Assembly: GCA_016867835.1 (NCBI GenBank)
Contig: VGIQ01000018.1
Location: forward strand, 1 to 33,795
Length of the DNA stretch: 33,795 nucleotides
Reading direction: 5' to 3'
Source of the DNA: Calditrichota bacterium
GTDB lineage: Bacteria; Electryoneota; AABM5-125-24; Hatepunaeales; Hatepunaeaceae
Positions 16,971 through 25,514 of this stretch are shown here, one piece after another. The notes beneath the pieces are model-generated. The model searched no databases, was not told the origin of the DNA, and worked only from the letters and a program-made list of their open reading frames with translations. The position numbers and the translations under genes are program-made. The stretch's first letter is position 1. Every line of letters begins with the position of its first letter.

Positions 16971-18151
16971 GGCACAACCCTGAAGCGGGCTTCGCGTGAA
17001 ACCGAACGGTTGCCAAATTCATCGACCACCGCCAGCGTCCAATAGAGATAGCGCGGCGAATCCGGGAGGCTGACCGGGATGTCGTGGCCGGTTGAGTCGG
17101 AACTGATACCCTCTCGACGATAGCGCAAGGTATAGATAAGGTTGGATGAAACGTGCACCACTTCGACCGCATAAGTGAAGTCGAAGTCACGCCATTGCGG
17201 TTCCCAGGTCATCCGGGGAGGATTGGAGACCAGATCGTCGTTTGTTGGACCGATCACTTCAGGCGGTGGCTCGATTACCCGCATTACTGAGTGTGGGCCG
17301 TCGTGACGTAGAAAACCAGCATTATCACGGTAAGATACGACTACTGGATGACCAACCAGCCGACGCAGACTTCCACCCGGAAGTTGGTCTTCCGTAAGAG
17401 TTAAACTCCAAGCCAACGTCTCTTGATCGATCCAGAGACGGCCGAGGTGGGTGCTGTCGATGACCGCCCAAACGGAATCTACCAGATCGGGGTCCTCGAT
17501 TAAGGCAGTCAATTGCAGTTCGACGACTTCGGGAGGGGTCCAGGAACCCCAATAAATAGAATTTGCCCAACTGATAAGCGTGCCTCCACGATCGACGACA
17601 CCGGGTTCGATGACTAAAAGGTTGGAGAGCGGCGACTCGCGTCCCTCGGGTGAAATAGAGTATATTGCCCACGCCCGGGCGGATCCTGAAGGAAGGTCGA
17701 TCCAGGTAGTTGCGACCGTTCCAGCAGGTCGAATGCCGGGGAGTTCACCGCCATATAGGGAAGCCGTTCGGCGGTCGCTTCCGTCCCAGGATGCTACAGC
17801 GTGAAGAAGTCTGTATTCGACAGCACCCACCGGCGTCGTCCAGCGCAGTCGCGCGCGGTTACCATCCAAAGAGTCGAGCGCCAGATCGGTTATGGCGGAC
17901 GGCGGTAGAGGTGGTTTGTAGTAGGGACTGAGGGGATCGAAAGGATTGTCGCGCGGAGCGTCGCAGCCCGGGAGGAGCCAAAGCGTCAGTCCGGTCAGCA
18001 GAGTGGCTAATGGCTTGCCGGCGGCACTTGAACCTGACGATTCTATTGGACAAACCTCTTGTTTCGTTTGCTCTCCCTTCGTAATATAGGGACGCAGCAG
18101 GCAAGGTGTCAAGCCGGTAGTTCCTTTTGACTTGCTTGTCGCCCTTACCAA
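16967..18151 (-). CDS. Putative lipoprotein with fibronectin-type-III-like domains
   Basis: An open frame of up to 394 residues. A lipobox LLPGC (Cys at residue 63 of the longest frame) after a hydrophobic stretch marks a lipoprotein, followed by APRDNPFDP. The mature part holds FN3-like beta-sandwich repeats (AITDLALDSLDGNRARLRWT; a later one ending RYLYWTLAVVDEFGNRSV). It probably sits in the outer membrane or periplasm and could be a sensor partner of the kinase. The start is unresolved. The only ATG/GTG/TTG codons in frame before the lipobox are TTGs at 18151 and in the -35 of the promoter at 18083-18112. Downstream of that promoter only an ATA (18046, with GAGG 8 nt ahead) and CTGs are available. 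Confidence 0.7.
   Translation of the reverse strand: MVRATSKSKGTTGLTPCLLRPYITKGEQTKQEVCPIESSGSSAAGKPLATLLTGLTLWLLPGCDAPRDNPFDPLSPYYKPPLPPSAITDLALDSLDGNRARLRWTTPVGAVEYRLLHAVASWDGSDRRTASLYGGELPGIRPAGTVATTWIDLPSGSARAWAIYSISPEGRESPLSNLLVIEPGVVDRGGTLISWANSIYWGSWTPPEVVELQLTALIEDPDLVDSVWAVIDSTHLGRLWIDQETLAWSLTLTEDQLPGGSLRRLVGHPVVVSYRDNAGFLRHDGPHSVMRVIEPPPEVIGPTNDDLVSNPPRMTWEPQWRDFDFTYAVEVVHVSSNLIYTLRYRREGISSDSTGHDIPVSLPDSPRYLYWTLAVVDEFGNRSVSREARFRVVP
18083..18112 (-). promoter_or_regulatory. Sigma-70-like promoter of the envelope-signalling operon
   Basis: On the minus strand, a perfect -35 TTGACA (18112-18107), an 18-nt spacer and -10 TATATT (18088-18083). Transcription would start near 18076. It lies inside the longest reading of the FN3 lipoprotein frame, which argues that translation starts further downstream. 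Confidence 0.7.
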
Positions 18152-18174
18152 GTAGCCGACTTCAATTCCATAAT
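18145..18174 (+). promoter_or_regulatory. Possible promoter for the DUF2007-eno-ftsB run
   Basis: TTACCA (18145-18150), an 18-nt spacer and CATAAT (18169-18174). Transcription would start only about 7 nt before the ATG at 18188, giving a nearly leaderless mRNA; no Shine-Dalgarno is visible there. The match is moderate. Confidence 0.35.
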
Positions 18175-18187
18175 TGATAGTTTTGTA

Positions 18188-18571
18188 ATGAGATATTGCC
18201 CAAAATGTGCGGAGTCTTACACCCTCGAACTTGATGTTTGCGACGACTGCGGCGCCGATTTGATCGACACCGAGCCGATATCCCCGTTGGACCAGATCGA
18301 GGATAATGATTGGGTGGAACTGCTGACCCTGCCAGGGATGCTCTATTCCCGAATGGCAATCGAACTGCTCCAGCGGGAGGGGATTCCCTCCTATTCAGAG
18401 ACTTCTTCCAACGGCGCCGGTTTTTTGAATGGATCGAATCGTGGAGAATACATAGGCGCCAAAGCTGCCATATTCGTCTTGGAGAGCGATCTGGAGCGCG
18501 CACGTGAAGTGATGAGTCCGGTGCTTGATGAACTGCCGGGCGATGATGATAGCGACGTCGAGGAAGAGTAG
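18188..18571 (+). CDS. Zinc-ribbon DUF2007-type protein
   Basis: A 127-residue protein. It begins with a zinc ribbon, CPKC at residues 4-7 and CDDC at 18-21. The core resembles DUF2007, a small alpha-beta fold annotated as a putative signal transducing protein: WVELLTLPGMLYSRMAIELLQREGI, then AIFVLESDLERAREVM. The last ~15 residues are acidic. Function is unknown. It lies divergent from the FN3 lipoprotein operon and 44 nt ahead of enolase, with which it is probably co-transcribed. Confidence 0.8.
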   Translation: MRYCPKCAESYTLELDVCDDCGADLIDTEPISPLDQIEDNDWVELLTLPGMLYSRMAIELLQREGIPSYSETSSNGAGFLNGSNRGEYIGAKAAIFVLESDLERAREVMSPVLDELPGDDDSDVEEE

Positions 18572-18594
18572 CATAGAGATTGGATTAACATTAA

Positions 18595-20218
<1,624 letters not shown>

Positions 20219-20245
20219 CAGGCTTGAGGTATCTTGAGGTTTGGG

Positions 20246-21133
20246 CTACGCTGCAACCACCGGATTGGCGAGACACCCCAAATGCTCGATTTCTACGACG
20301 ACCTCATCGCCCGGGACGATCGGACCGACCCCGCCTGGAGTGCCGGTTGCAATGATATCCCCTGGCAAAAGCGTCGTCGTCGCAGTAATCGCTTCAATCA
20401 ACTCCCCCACCCCCCAAATCATGTCGCTCGTCAGGGCATCCTGACGCAGGGCATCGTTAACCCGGACCGTGATTCGAACTCCTTCGTCCAGGAACATCTC
20501 TGAGGTATCGATCCAGGGTCCCATCGGCAGGAAGGTATCGATCCCCTTGGCTGCGAACCAGGGCAAGCCTTGCGCCGCAAGCGAACGTTGAAACTCCCGT
20601 GCTGTAACGTCGTTGAGAACGATGTAGCCAAAGATGAACTCCACCGCCCTATTGCGCCCCACTCTTGACGCCTTCTTCCCTATCACCACCCCCAACTCAC
20701 CTTCATGCTCGATACGACCGAGGTTGCCTGGAAGTCTAATCGCCTCGCCTGGTCCCACTGCGCAGTTGTCACCTTTTAGGAAGTAAGTCGGCGCAGACGG
20801 CGGAGGATTGCCGCCTTCGCGGGCGTGCTCTCGATAATTGCGAGCCATGCAGACTACCTTGCCCGGTCGGTAAGGCAGGAGCGGCGTTAAACCCTCAACC
20901 GACACTTCGAATCTGCGACCGGCACGTCGCGCCCACTCTGCTTGTTCTGCGATGAAGTCATGGTCGAGGAGCCCGTGCCTGAGCATTCTTGGGATGCGCC
21001 TTTCGGGATCTGCTCCGGCAGCCATAGCGCCATAACCGCGAGCCTCGAGGGCTGCACCGTAGTCGAAAAACTCCCGGCCATCATCGACCAGTATCGCCGG
21101 ACGTCCGGCTGCCATAAAGCGCGCAATGCGCAT
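20246..21133 (-). CDS. Fumarylacetoacetate hydrolase (FAH) family protein
   Basis: A 295-residue FAH-family enzyme. The catalytic domain begins near residue 80 with VVCMARNYREHARE. Metal ligands appear as the Glu pair in EHEGELGVVIGK and the Asp in GYIVLNDVTARE; Lys in WFAAKGIDTF and TGTPGGVGPI complete the usual pattern. Relatives hydrolyse acylpyruvates or fumarylpyruvate, or isomerise and decarboxylate homoprotocatechuate intermediates. The substrate cannot be told from sequence. It starts 3 nt after nth with GAGAGGA ahead of the ATG, so it is the third gene of the rfaE1-nth run. A short direct repeat (CTTGAGGTAT/CTTGAGGTTT, 20223-20242) lies at its 3' end. Confidence 0.88.
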   Translation of the reverse strand: MRIARFMAAGRPAILVDDGREFFDYGAALEARGYGAMAAGADPERRIPRMLRHGLLDHDFIAEQAEWARRAGRRFEVSVEGLTPLLPYRPGKVVCMARNYREHAREGGNPPPSAPTYFLKGDNCAVGPGEAIRLPGNLGRIEHEGELGVVIGKKASRVGRNRAVEFIFGYIVLNDVTAREFQRSLAAQGLPWFAAKGIDTFLPMGPWIDTSEMFLDEGVRITVRVNDALRQDALTSDMIWGVGELIEAITATTTLLPGDIIATGTPGGVGPIVPGDEVVVEIEHLGCLANPVVAA

Positions 21134-21136
21134 TCT

Positions 21137-21871
21137 TTAGTCCTCTCGTTTACCTTTTGCGTCGAAAACGCATTCGTCCCACAATGGGCACTGTGCACAA
21201 GCAGGTGACCGGGAGTGGCAGATCGCTCTCCCAAAGCGAAGAAGATTCAGGTGAAATCGGGCTGCCCGGTCGGGGGGCATTGCCGGTCGGAGGTGGTGAA
21301 AGGTACGCCCGGCACTGCTTCGTTCGGGAACCCATCCAAGCCGGTGTGCAATTCGGTGCACATGGGTATCGACCGGGCATAGATTGCGTCCAAAGGCGAA
21401 AGCCAGGACTACACAAGCGGTCTTTATACCGATTCCGGAACGGGAGGTCAACAGGTCGATGGCCTCATCGTCGCTCATCTTGCTAATAACGGCAAGGTCG
21501 AAGCCGCCAAAGGAGTCCATCAGCCAGGCGAGAGTTTCCTTTATATGTAGAGCCTTTTGACGTCCCAGCCCGGCGGGTCTAATGACCGCCTCAAGTGAGT
21601 CAAGATCGGCAACCAACACCTGTTCCCAAGACGGATAGGATACCTTCAGTTGCCTATATGCAGCGTCTCGATTGCGGTCATTGGTATTTTGGGAGAGGAT
21701 TGTAATGATCAACTCCTCCACCGGGTCGCGCTGCGGGGTATCCGGTTTCCCGAAAAGTCCCAGCAGTATCCGATCGGCTCGCTCGAGGCGTCCAGCCAGA
21801 GCGGTTGAGGAATCCTCCTGGACCGGCTCCCGGATCTTTCGTTCTCCCCCTTGTTCCTTCTGCGCCGGCAT
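21137..21871 (-). CDS. nth: Endonuclease III-type DNA glycosylase/AP lyase
   Basis: A 244-residue base-excision repair enzyme. The helix-hairpin-helix SRSGIGIKTACVVLAFAFG carries the catalytic Lys, and PVDTHVHRI carries the catalytic Asp. The [4Fe-4S] cluster ligands are the Cys residues of ICHSRSPACAQCPLWDEC. It removes oxidised pyrimidines and nicks abasic sites. An N-terminal charged extension of ~25 residues precedes the domain. Its ATG follows the rfaE1 stop codon with no gap, and FAH starts 3 nt after it. Confidence 0.92.
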   Translation of the reverse strand: MPAQKEQGGERKIREPVQEDSSTALAGRLERADRILLGLFGKPDTPQRDPVEELIITILSQNTNDRNRDAAYRQLKVSYPSWEQVLVADLDSLEAVIRPAGLGRQKALHIKETLAWLMDSFGGFDLAVISKMSDDEAIDLLTSRSGIGIKTACVVLAFAFGRNLCPVDTHVHRIAHRLGWVPERSSAGRTFHHLRPAMPPDRAARFHLNLLRFGRAICHSRSPACAQCPLWDECVFDAKGKRED

Positions 21872-22858
21872 CTAACCGGGTTGTCCTACTACCCGGCGCA
21901 ACTCACGAATTTGAATCGGAACCGCACCCAACTCGGCAATGACGACTCCAGCAGCATGATTGGCAATATGCGCGGCTTCGAAGACATTTGCCCCCGCTGC
22001 CAGTGCCGTAATCAAGGTTGCAATGACAGTATCTCCCGCGCCGGAGACATCGTGCACCCTGCGAGCCCGGGTAGGAATGAAGTCGACTTCCTGACCGGTT
22101 ACGAGTGCCATACCGGATTCGCCTCGCGTAACCAGAAGATGCTCGACCTCCAAGCGGTCTCTCGCCTCTCTCGCACCTGACACCAGCAGTTCCTCACTCC
22201 CCAAAGACCGTCCCAACGCCGTCTGCAACTCGCGCAGATTGGGCTTGAAAAGTGTTGCGCCTTTATACTCCCAGAAGTTAGTGTGCTTTGGATCGACGCC
22301 GACCGGTATTCCGCGCTCCTTTGCAAGAGTAATGATGCCGCGGATTAGTTGTGGAGTCAGGAGCCCTTTGTTGTAATCCTCGAGGATGAACGCATCGACA
22401 CCTTCCAAGAGCAGTGCCAGTCTGTTGAGAAGATTTGCGGCCGTCGCATCATCTATTGGAGCAGTGCTTTCCCGGTCAATCCGGACGACATGTTGGCCAT
22501 GGGCTATCACACGTGTCTTGACCGAAGTCGGCCGGTCGTCCGAGATCAGGATACCACCGGCTTCGAAGCCGCTCTTTTCAACCAATTCCAGCAACTGCCG
22601 TCCGGAAGGATCATCGCCGATCAAACCGACCAATAGCGCCGATGCACCAAGTGAGGCAACATTGGCGGCAACGTTAGCCGCTCCGCCAAGATTTAGCGAT
22701 TCGCCGGTCTGCAACACCACCGGCACCGGGGCTTCGGGGGATATGCGTTCAACCGTGCCCCACAAGTAACGGTCGAGCATAACATCGCCAACTACGGCGA
22801 TGCGGCGGCGGTTCATTTCGCTGGCGAGCAGGTCGAAGCGTTCGAGGGTCAAATGCAC
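21872..22858 (-). CDS. rfaE1: D-glycero-beta-D-manno-heptose-7-phosphate kinase
   Basis: A 328-residue PfkB-family kinase equal to the N-terminal half of HldE. It makes heptose-1,7-bisphosphate for the inner core of lipopolysaccharide. Seen: VVGDVMLDRYLWGTVERISPEAPVPVV, split here as VVGDVMLDRYLWGT and RISPEAPVPVV, the sugar-binding LNLGGAANVAANVASLG, and the anion-hole/catalytic VSGAGDTVIATLI with the base Asp. It lacks the nucleotidyltransferase (HldE C-terminal) domain, so RfaE2 must be separate. The start is GTG at 22858 with no strong Shine-Dalgarno; a hairpin and a promoter lie upstream. Confidence 0.92.
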   Translation of the reverse strand: MHLTLERFDLLASEMNRRRIAVVGDVMLDRYLWGTVERISPEAPVPVVLQTGESLNLGGAANVAANVASLGASALLVGLIGDDPSGRQLLELVEKSGFEAGGILISDDRPTSVKTRVIAHGQHVVRIDRESTAPIDDATAANLLNRLALLLEGVDAFILEDYNKGLLTPQLIRGIITLAKERGIPVGVDPKHTNFWEYKGATLFKPNLRELQTALGRSLGSEELLVSGAREARDRLEVEHLLVTRGESGMALVTGQEVDFIPTRARRVHDVSGAGDTVIATLITALAAGANVFEAAHIANHAAGVVIAELGAVPIQIRELRRVVGQPG

Positions 22859-22884
22859 GGCGGTTAGCGAACTACTTGAAGAAA

Positions 22885-22910
22885 CCCGGTAGTGTTGATC
22901 TAATACCGGG
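22885..22910 (-). repeat. Hairpin in the rfaE1 leader
   Basis: A perfect 7-bp inverted repeat, CCCGGTA (22885-22891) and TACCGGG (22904-22910), with a 12-nt loop. It lies between the promoter at 22924-22952 and the GTG start, so it would fold in the leader RNA. It could be an operator or a translational control element. Confidence 0.5.
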
Positions 22911-22923
22911 ACAGATTGCTTTC

Positions 22924-22952
22924 AATATATTGCCACCTTCACTTGCTGGCAA
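22924..22952 (-). promoter_or_regulatory. Sigma-70-like promoter for rfaE1-nth-FAH
   Basis: On the minus strand, -35 TTGCCA (22952-22947), a 17-nt spacer and -10 TATATT (22929-22924). The predicted start is about 60 nt before the GTG of rfaE1. Confidence 0.65.
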
Positions 22953-23052
22953 GTCGTTGCTCAACTTCAGGCGATCCTCCCTTGCTCGATAGCAATGCCA
23001 GATCGAAAAGTGAGTAATGTCGCCAGACCGTCGCGTTGTCTGCAAGGAAAGT

Positions 23053-23080
23053 TAAAGTTAGGGAGTCGATATGCCGATAG
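23053..23080 (+). promoter_or_regulatory. Sigma-28 (FliA/SigD)-like promoter for merR-flagellin
   Basis: TAAA (23053-23056, within TAAAGTTA) and GCCGATAG (23073-23080) are 16 nt apart. The sigma-28 consensus is TAAAGTTT, a spacer, GCCGATAA, with about 15 nt between TAAA and GCCGATAA, so this fits within one nucleotide. It lies about 40 nt before the ATG of the MerR gene and upstream of flagellin, as expected for a late flagellar promoter. Confidence 0.65.
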
Positions 23081-23120
23081 AAAAGGCGAAGGATCATTCA
23101 CCGCAAACAGGAGGCAGGAA

Positions 23121-23519
23121 ATGGCGAGAGGGAACGGGACTGGCGAGGCGCTCTTCTCCATCAGTCAGGTCAATGCATTGACCGGCGTCCCCAAATCGAC
23201 CATACGGTTCTGGGAGAAGGAGTTCGGCGATTACCTCGCCCCCTTAAGGAGCATCGGCGGACAACGCCGATACACCCGTGAAACGGTGGAACGGATCGAG
23301 AAGATCAACCGGCTGGTGAATCAGGAGGGCTACACTCTGGAAGGCGCCCGTCGGAGACTCGAACCGGAGCCATCAGCGGCAACAGTAGTTAGGGAATCAG
23401 ATAGCGATACAGAAGTTAGCATCAACGACCTGGCTGTAACGATGTCCGACTACCTGCTGCAGAAGTTATTCGAGCGGATACGCGCCGAGGAAGCGCACCG
23501 CATCAACCCGGCTGGATAA
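23121..23519 (+). CDS. MerR-family transcriptional regulator
   Basis: A 132-residue regulator. The winged helix-turn-helix lies at ~10-75: FSISQVNALTGVPKSTIRFWEKEF, given here as FSISQVNALTGVPKST and IRFWEKEF, with RSIGGQRRYTRETVERI as the wing. The C-terminal part is short and Asp/Glu-rich, with no cysteine metal site, so this is not a metal sensor. I chose the ATG at 23121 because GGAGGCAGGAA precedes it directly; the frame is open to 22995 but that part overlaps the sigma-28-like promoter. It is 30 nt upstream of flagellin and probably co-transcribed with it. It may regulate flagellar or surface genes; this is inference. Confidence 0.85.
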   Translation: MARGNGTGEALFSISQVNALTGVPKSTIRFWEKEFGDYLAPLRSIGGQRRYTRETVERIEKINRLVNQEGYTLEGARRRLEPEPSAATVVRESDSDTEVSINDLAVTMSDYLLQKLFERIRAEEAHRINPAG

Positions 23520-23549
23520 GAAGCCAATACCAAGCAAAGGAGAACGCGA

Positions 23550-24392
23550 ATGAGCACCCGCATCAATCACAACGTCCTCTCGCTGACCGCCCAGCGCCAT
23601 ATCGGGCAAACCCAGATGGCGCTCGATCAGGCGGTGGGACGGTTGTCGAGCGGACTACGGATCAACAACGCCTGGGAGGATGCCGCCGGGCTTGCGATAT
23701 CGGAGCGCTTCCGGGCGCAGATCGCCAGCATTCAGGAGGCAGAACGGAACGCCAACTACAACATCAACCTGTTGGAGACGGCGGAAGGCGCCCTCAGTGT
23801 GATCGATGAGAAACTGGTTCGGATGCGCGCCCTGGCGGTGCAAGCCTCGAATGGCGCGTTGCTCGACAGCGACCGCGACGTTCTGGACACCGAGTTCCAG
23901 GCGCTGAAGAGCGAAGTGACCCGCATAGCGAACGTCACCAACTACAATGGGCTGAGCCTGTTGAATGGAGACTTCGCCCCCGGGAGCAGCGACCTGAAGT
24001 TCCACATCGGCACCTACAACAACGACGGTGACGACTACTACACGGTAAACCTCGCCGGAGTGACCGCCTCGGATCTGGGGATCGACTCGCTGGCACTGTC
24101 CGATACGACCTCGGCTCAGTCAGCAATCGATACCCTCGACGCGGCGATTACCTCCAAGGATACCGTCCGGACGCAAATCGGCACCTACGTCTCGCGTCTG
24201 CAAAGCGCCATCACCAATCTGCAGGTGAGCCGCGAGAGCGCCACCCGGTCGGAATCAGCAGTCCGCGACGCCGATGTCGCCGCCGAAATGTCCAACTTTG
24301 TCAGGGCGCAAATCCTGATGCAGTCGGGCGTGGCGATGCTGTCCCAAGCCAATATGGTCCCCCGCACCATCGCACAACTGATCGGCCAGTAA
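23550..24392 (+). CDS. fliC: Flagellin, short form
   Basis: A 280-residue flagellin with only the conserved core. The N-terminal D0/D1 helices include INHNVLSLTAQRH, RLSSGLRINNAWEDAAGLAI and the QEAERNANYNINLLETAEGAL hallmark (seen as NANYNINLLETAEGAL). The C-terminal D1/D0 contains ESAVRDADVAAEMSNFVRAQ and ends QANMVPRTIAQLIGQ. The middle (~140-195) is short, so the outer D2/D3 domains are absent or minimal. AAAGGAG precedes the ATG. No other flagellar gene is in the window. The expected sigma-28 control is supported by the promoter at 23053-23080. Inverted repeats follow the stop. Confidence 0.96.
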   Translation: MSTRINHNVLSLTAQRHIGQTQMALDQAVGRLSSGLRINNAWEDAAGLAISERFRAQIASIQEAERNANYNINLLETAEGALSVIDEKLVRMRALAVQASNGALLDSDRDVLDTEFQALKSEVTRIANVTNYNGLSLLNGDFAPGSSDLKFHIGTYNNDGDDYYTVNLAGVTASDLGIDSLALSDTTSAQSAIDTLDAAITSKDTVRTQIGTYVSRLQSAITNLQVSRESATRSESAVRDADVAAEMSNFVRAQILMQSGVAMLSQANMVPRTIAQLIGQ

Positions 24393-24398
24393 CCCTCA

Positions 24399-24435
24399 GG
24401 ATCCGGCCCGGGACCACCGGCTCCGGGCTGGATCC
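24399..24435 (+). repeat. Inverted repeat 1 downstream of flagellin
   Basis: Arms GGATCCGGCCCGG (24399-24411) and CCGGGCTGGATCC (24423-24435) pair over 13 bp with one mismatch and an 11-nt loop. It begins 7 nt after the flagellin stop. No T-run follows, so it may protect the mRNA 3' end or terminate through a factor. Confidence 0.6.
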
Positions 24436-24472
24436 AGGATCTTGACGCGGCAACCACCGCGTTTCCCAGACC

Positions 24473-24508
24473 GGCCGGGGAAGACATCCGCACCACCCTT
24501 CCCCGGCC
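24473..24508 (+). repeat. Inverted repeat 2 downstream of flagellin
   Basis: Perfect 11-bp arms GGCCGGGGAAG (24473-24483) and CTTCCCCGGCC (24498-24508) with a 14-nt loop. Very GC-rich; no T-run follows. A smaller stem CGCGG/CCGCG lies between this and the first repeat (24446-24461). Confidence 0.6.
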
Positions 24509-24526
24509 AATGGAAGGATGAAAGTA

Positions 24527-24576
24527 GAATGCAGAATGCCGTGTGAAGATTAGTCTTCTCACGGCATTCTGCATTC
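24527..24576. terminator. Long convergent hairpin between flagellin and response regulator
   Basis: 23-nt arms (24527-24549 and 24554-24576) pair with one mismatch around a 4-nt TTAG loop. After a 3-nt internal bulge five more pairs form. It ends 6 nt before the stop codon of the response regulator (24582), between converging genes, which suits a bidirectional terminator. There is no strong T-run on either side, so a mobile palindromic element is the alternative. Confidence 0.55.
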
Positions 24577-24581
24577 GCATT

Positions 24582-24968
24582 TCAAGGCTTCCCGGAATTG
24601 CTCCCCAAGAGACGCTTTATACTATCCAACAACTTCTGCAAACTGAACGGTTTGGGGATATACTCGTCAGCCCCCGCATAATGCCCCAGGCTCCGGTCTT
24701 CATCCGCTTCGCGCCAGGTCCAGAGGATGATCGGGATAGATTTGAACTGCTCGTCGAACTTGAGCAAGCGCGCGATCTTGAAGCCGTCGAGACGCGGCAG
24801 ATTGACATCAAGCAGAATTAGATCCGGCGCCATTGTGCGAGCCAACTGCAAGCCTTGCATGCCGTCGCTGGAGTGGGTTACGGCATAGCCCTCCGCTTCA
24901 AGTTGCTCTTTAATGAAGCAGGCGAGTTCGACCTCATCTTCAATGAGTAGTATGGTGCGTGCTTGCAT
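24582..24968 (-). CDS. Single-domain (CheY-like) response regulator
   Basis: A 128-residue receiver domain with no output domain. The acidic pocket is in LLIEDE (Asp11, Glu12), the phosphoacceptor is Asp54 in LILLDVNLPRLDG, the switch Thr84 is in IILWTWRE, and Lys106 is in YIPKPFS. All catalytic residues are present. The residue after the switch Thr is Trp instead of the usual small Ala or Gly, which could alter phosphotransfer or partner binding. It converges on the flagellin gene; a chemotaxis or motility role is only suggested by position. No adjacent histidine kinase was seen. Confidence 0.9.
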   Translation of the reverse strand: MQARTILLIEDEVELACFIKEQLEAEGYAVTHSSDGMQGLQLARTMAPDLILLDVNLPRLDGFKIARLLKFDEQFKSIPIILWTWREADEDRSLGHYAGADEYIPKPFSLQKLLDSIKRLLGSNSGKP

Positions 24969-25020
24969 TAGAAGGCGAAATGCTTTAGGCTATAGGTGTT
25001 ACTACTTGGTGCAGTTAGTT

Positions 25021-25125
25021 CTTGTCTTCTCCCTCCTGCTTCGCGGGGGGGAAAAAGGGGGGGCAATATGGGGTTGCACTTTTACCGCCCTGTAGTCCCC
25101 CCGCAGAGCGGAGAGACAAAACAAG
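25021..25125. repeat. Large imperfect inverted repeat, REP/MITE-like
   Basis: The left arm (25021-25051) and the reverse complement of the right arm (25094-25125) share, in order, CTTGT, TCTC, CTCC-like and GCnnGCGGGGGG blocks. Between them, GCAA and TTGC (25063-25078) make a smaller inner hairpin, and G/C runs flank it. The base composition differs from its surroundings. This is the main content of the 315-nt gene-free stretch 24969-25283, together with the tRNA promoter. It could be a dispersed intergenic repeat; only a genome-wide search can tell. Confidence 0.45.
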
Positions 25126-25238
25126 ATGATACTGCACCCATCAATAACAGAAATTGAATTGGTTTCACCGATTGTCAACATCGAGACAATGGTCAACCAT
25201 ATCTTTCGACTGGGAAGGGTGCAGATGGAATCGACAAA

Positions 25239-25267
25239 TTGACAGATGATGGTCGTCGCATTAACTT
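25239..25267 (+). promoter_or_regulatory. Sigma-70-like promoter for tRNA-Lys
   Basis: TTGACA (25239-25244), a 17-nt spacer and TAACTT (25262-25267). Transcription would begin about 10 nt before the mature tRNA 5' end. Confidence 0.6.
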
Positions 25268-25283
25268 ATAGGTTCGTTCGTTT

Positions 25284-25356
<73 letters not shown>

Positions 25357-25514
25357 CTTCCTATAGACTTTAGTAGTGAACAGTGTCTCCCAGTCGCTCC
25401 GCTGTTTGATGTCCTGCCACTGAGACTTAGAGTAATGTAACACCGGAATCGGAAATCGAGAGCATTGTCAGTAAGAAGGACTGGATGCCGCGATTCCTGA
25501 CTCATTAAAACAAC

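Noticed and set aside
22947-22960. Possible sigma-54 promoter TGGCA-AGTCG-TTGC on the plus strand
   Set aside because: The GG-to-GC spacing is 9 nt, one short of the strict 10 nt that sigma-54 needs; the same bases form the -35 of the rfaE1 promoter.
25162-25184. TTGACA-like -35 on the minus strand upstream of the response regulator
   Set aside because: No good -10 at 16-18 nt, and it lies about 200 nt from the gene.
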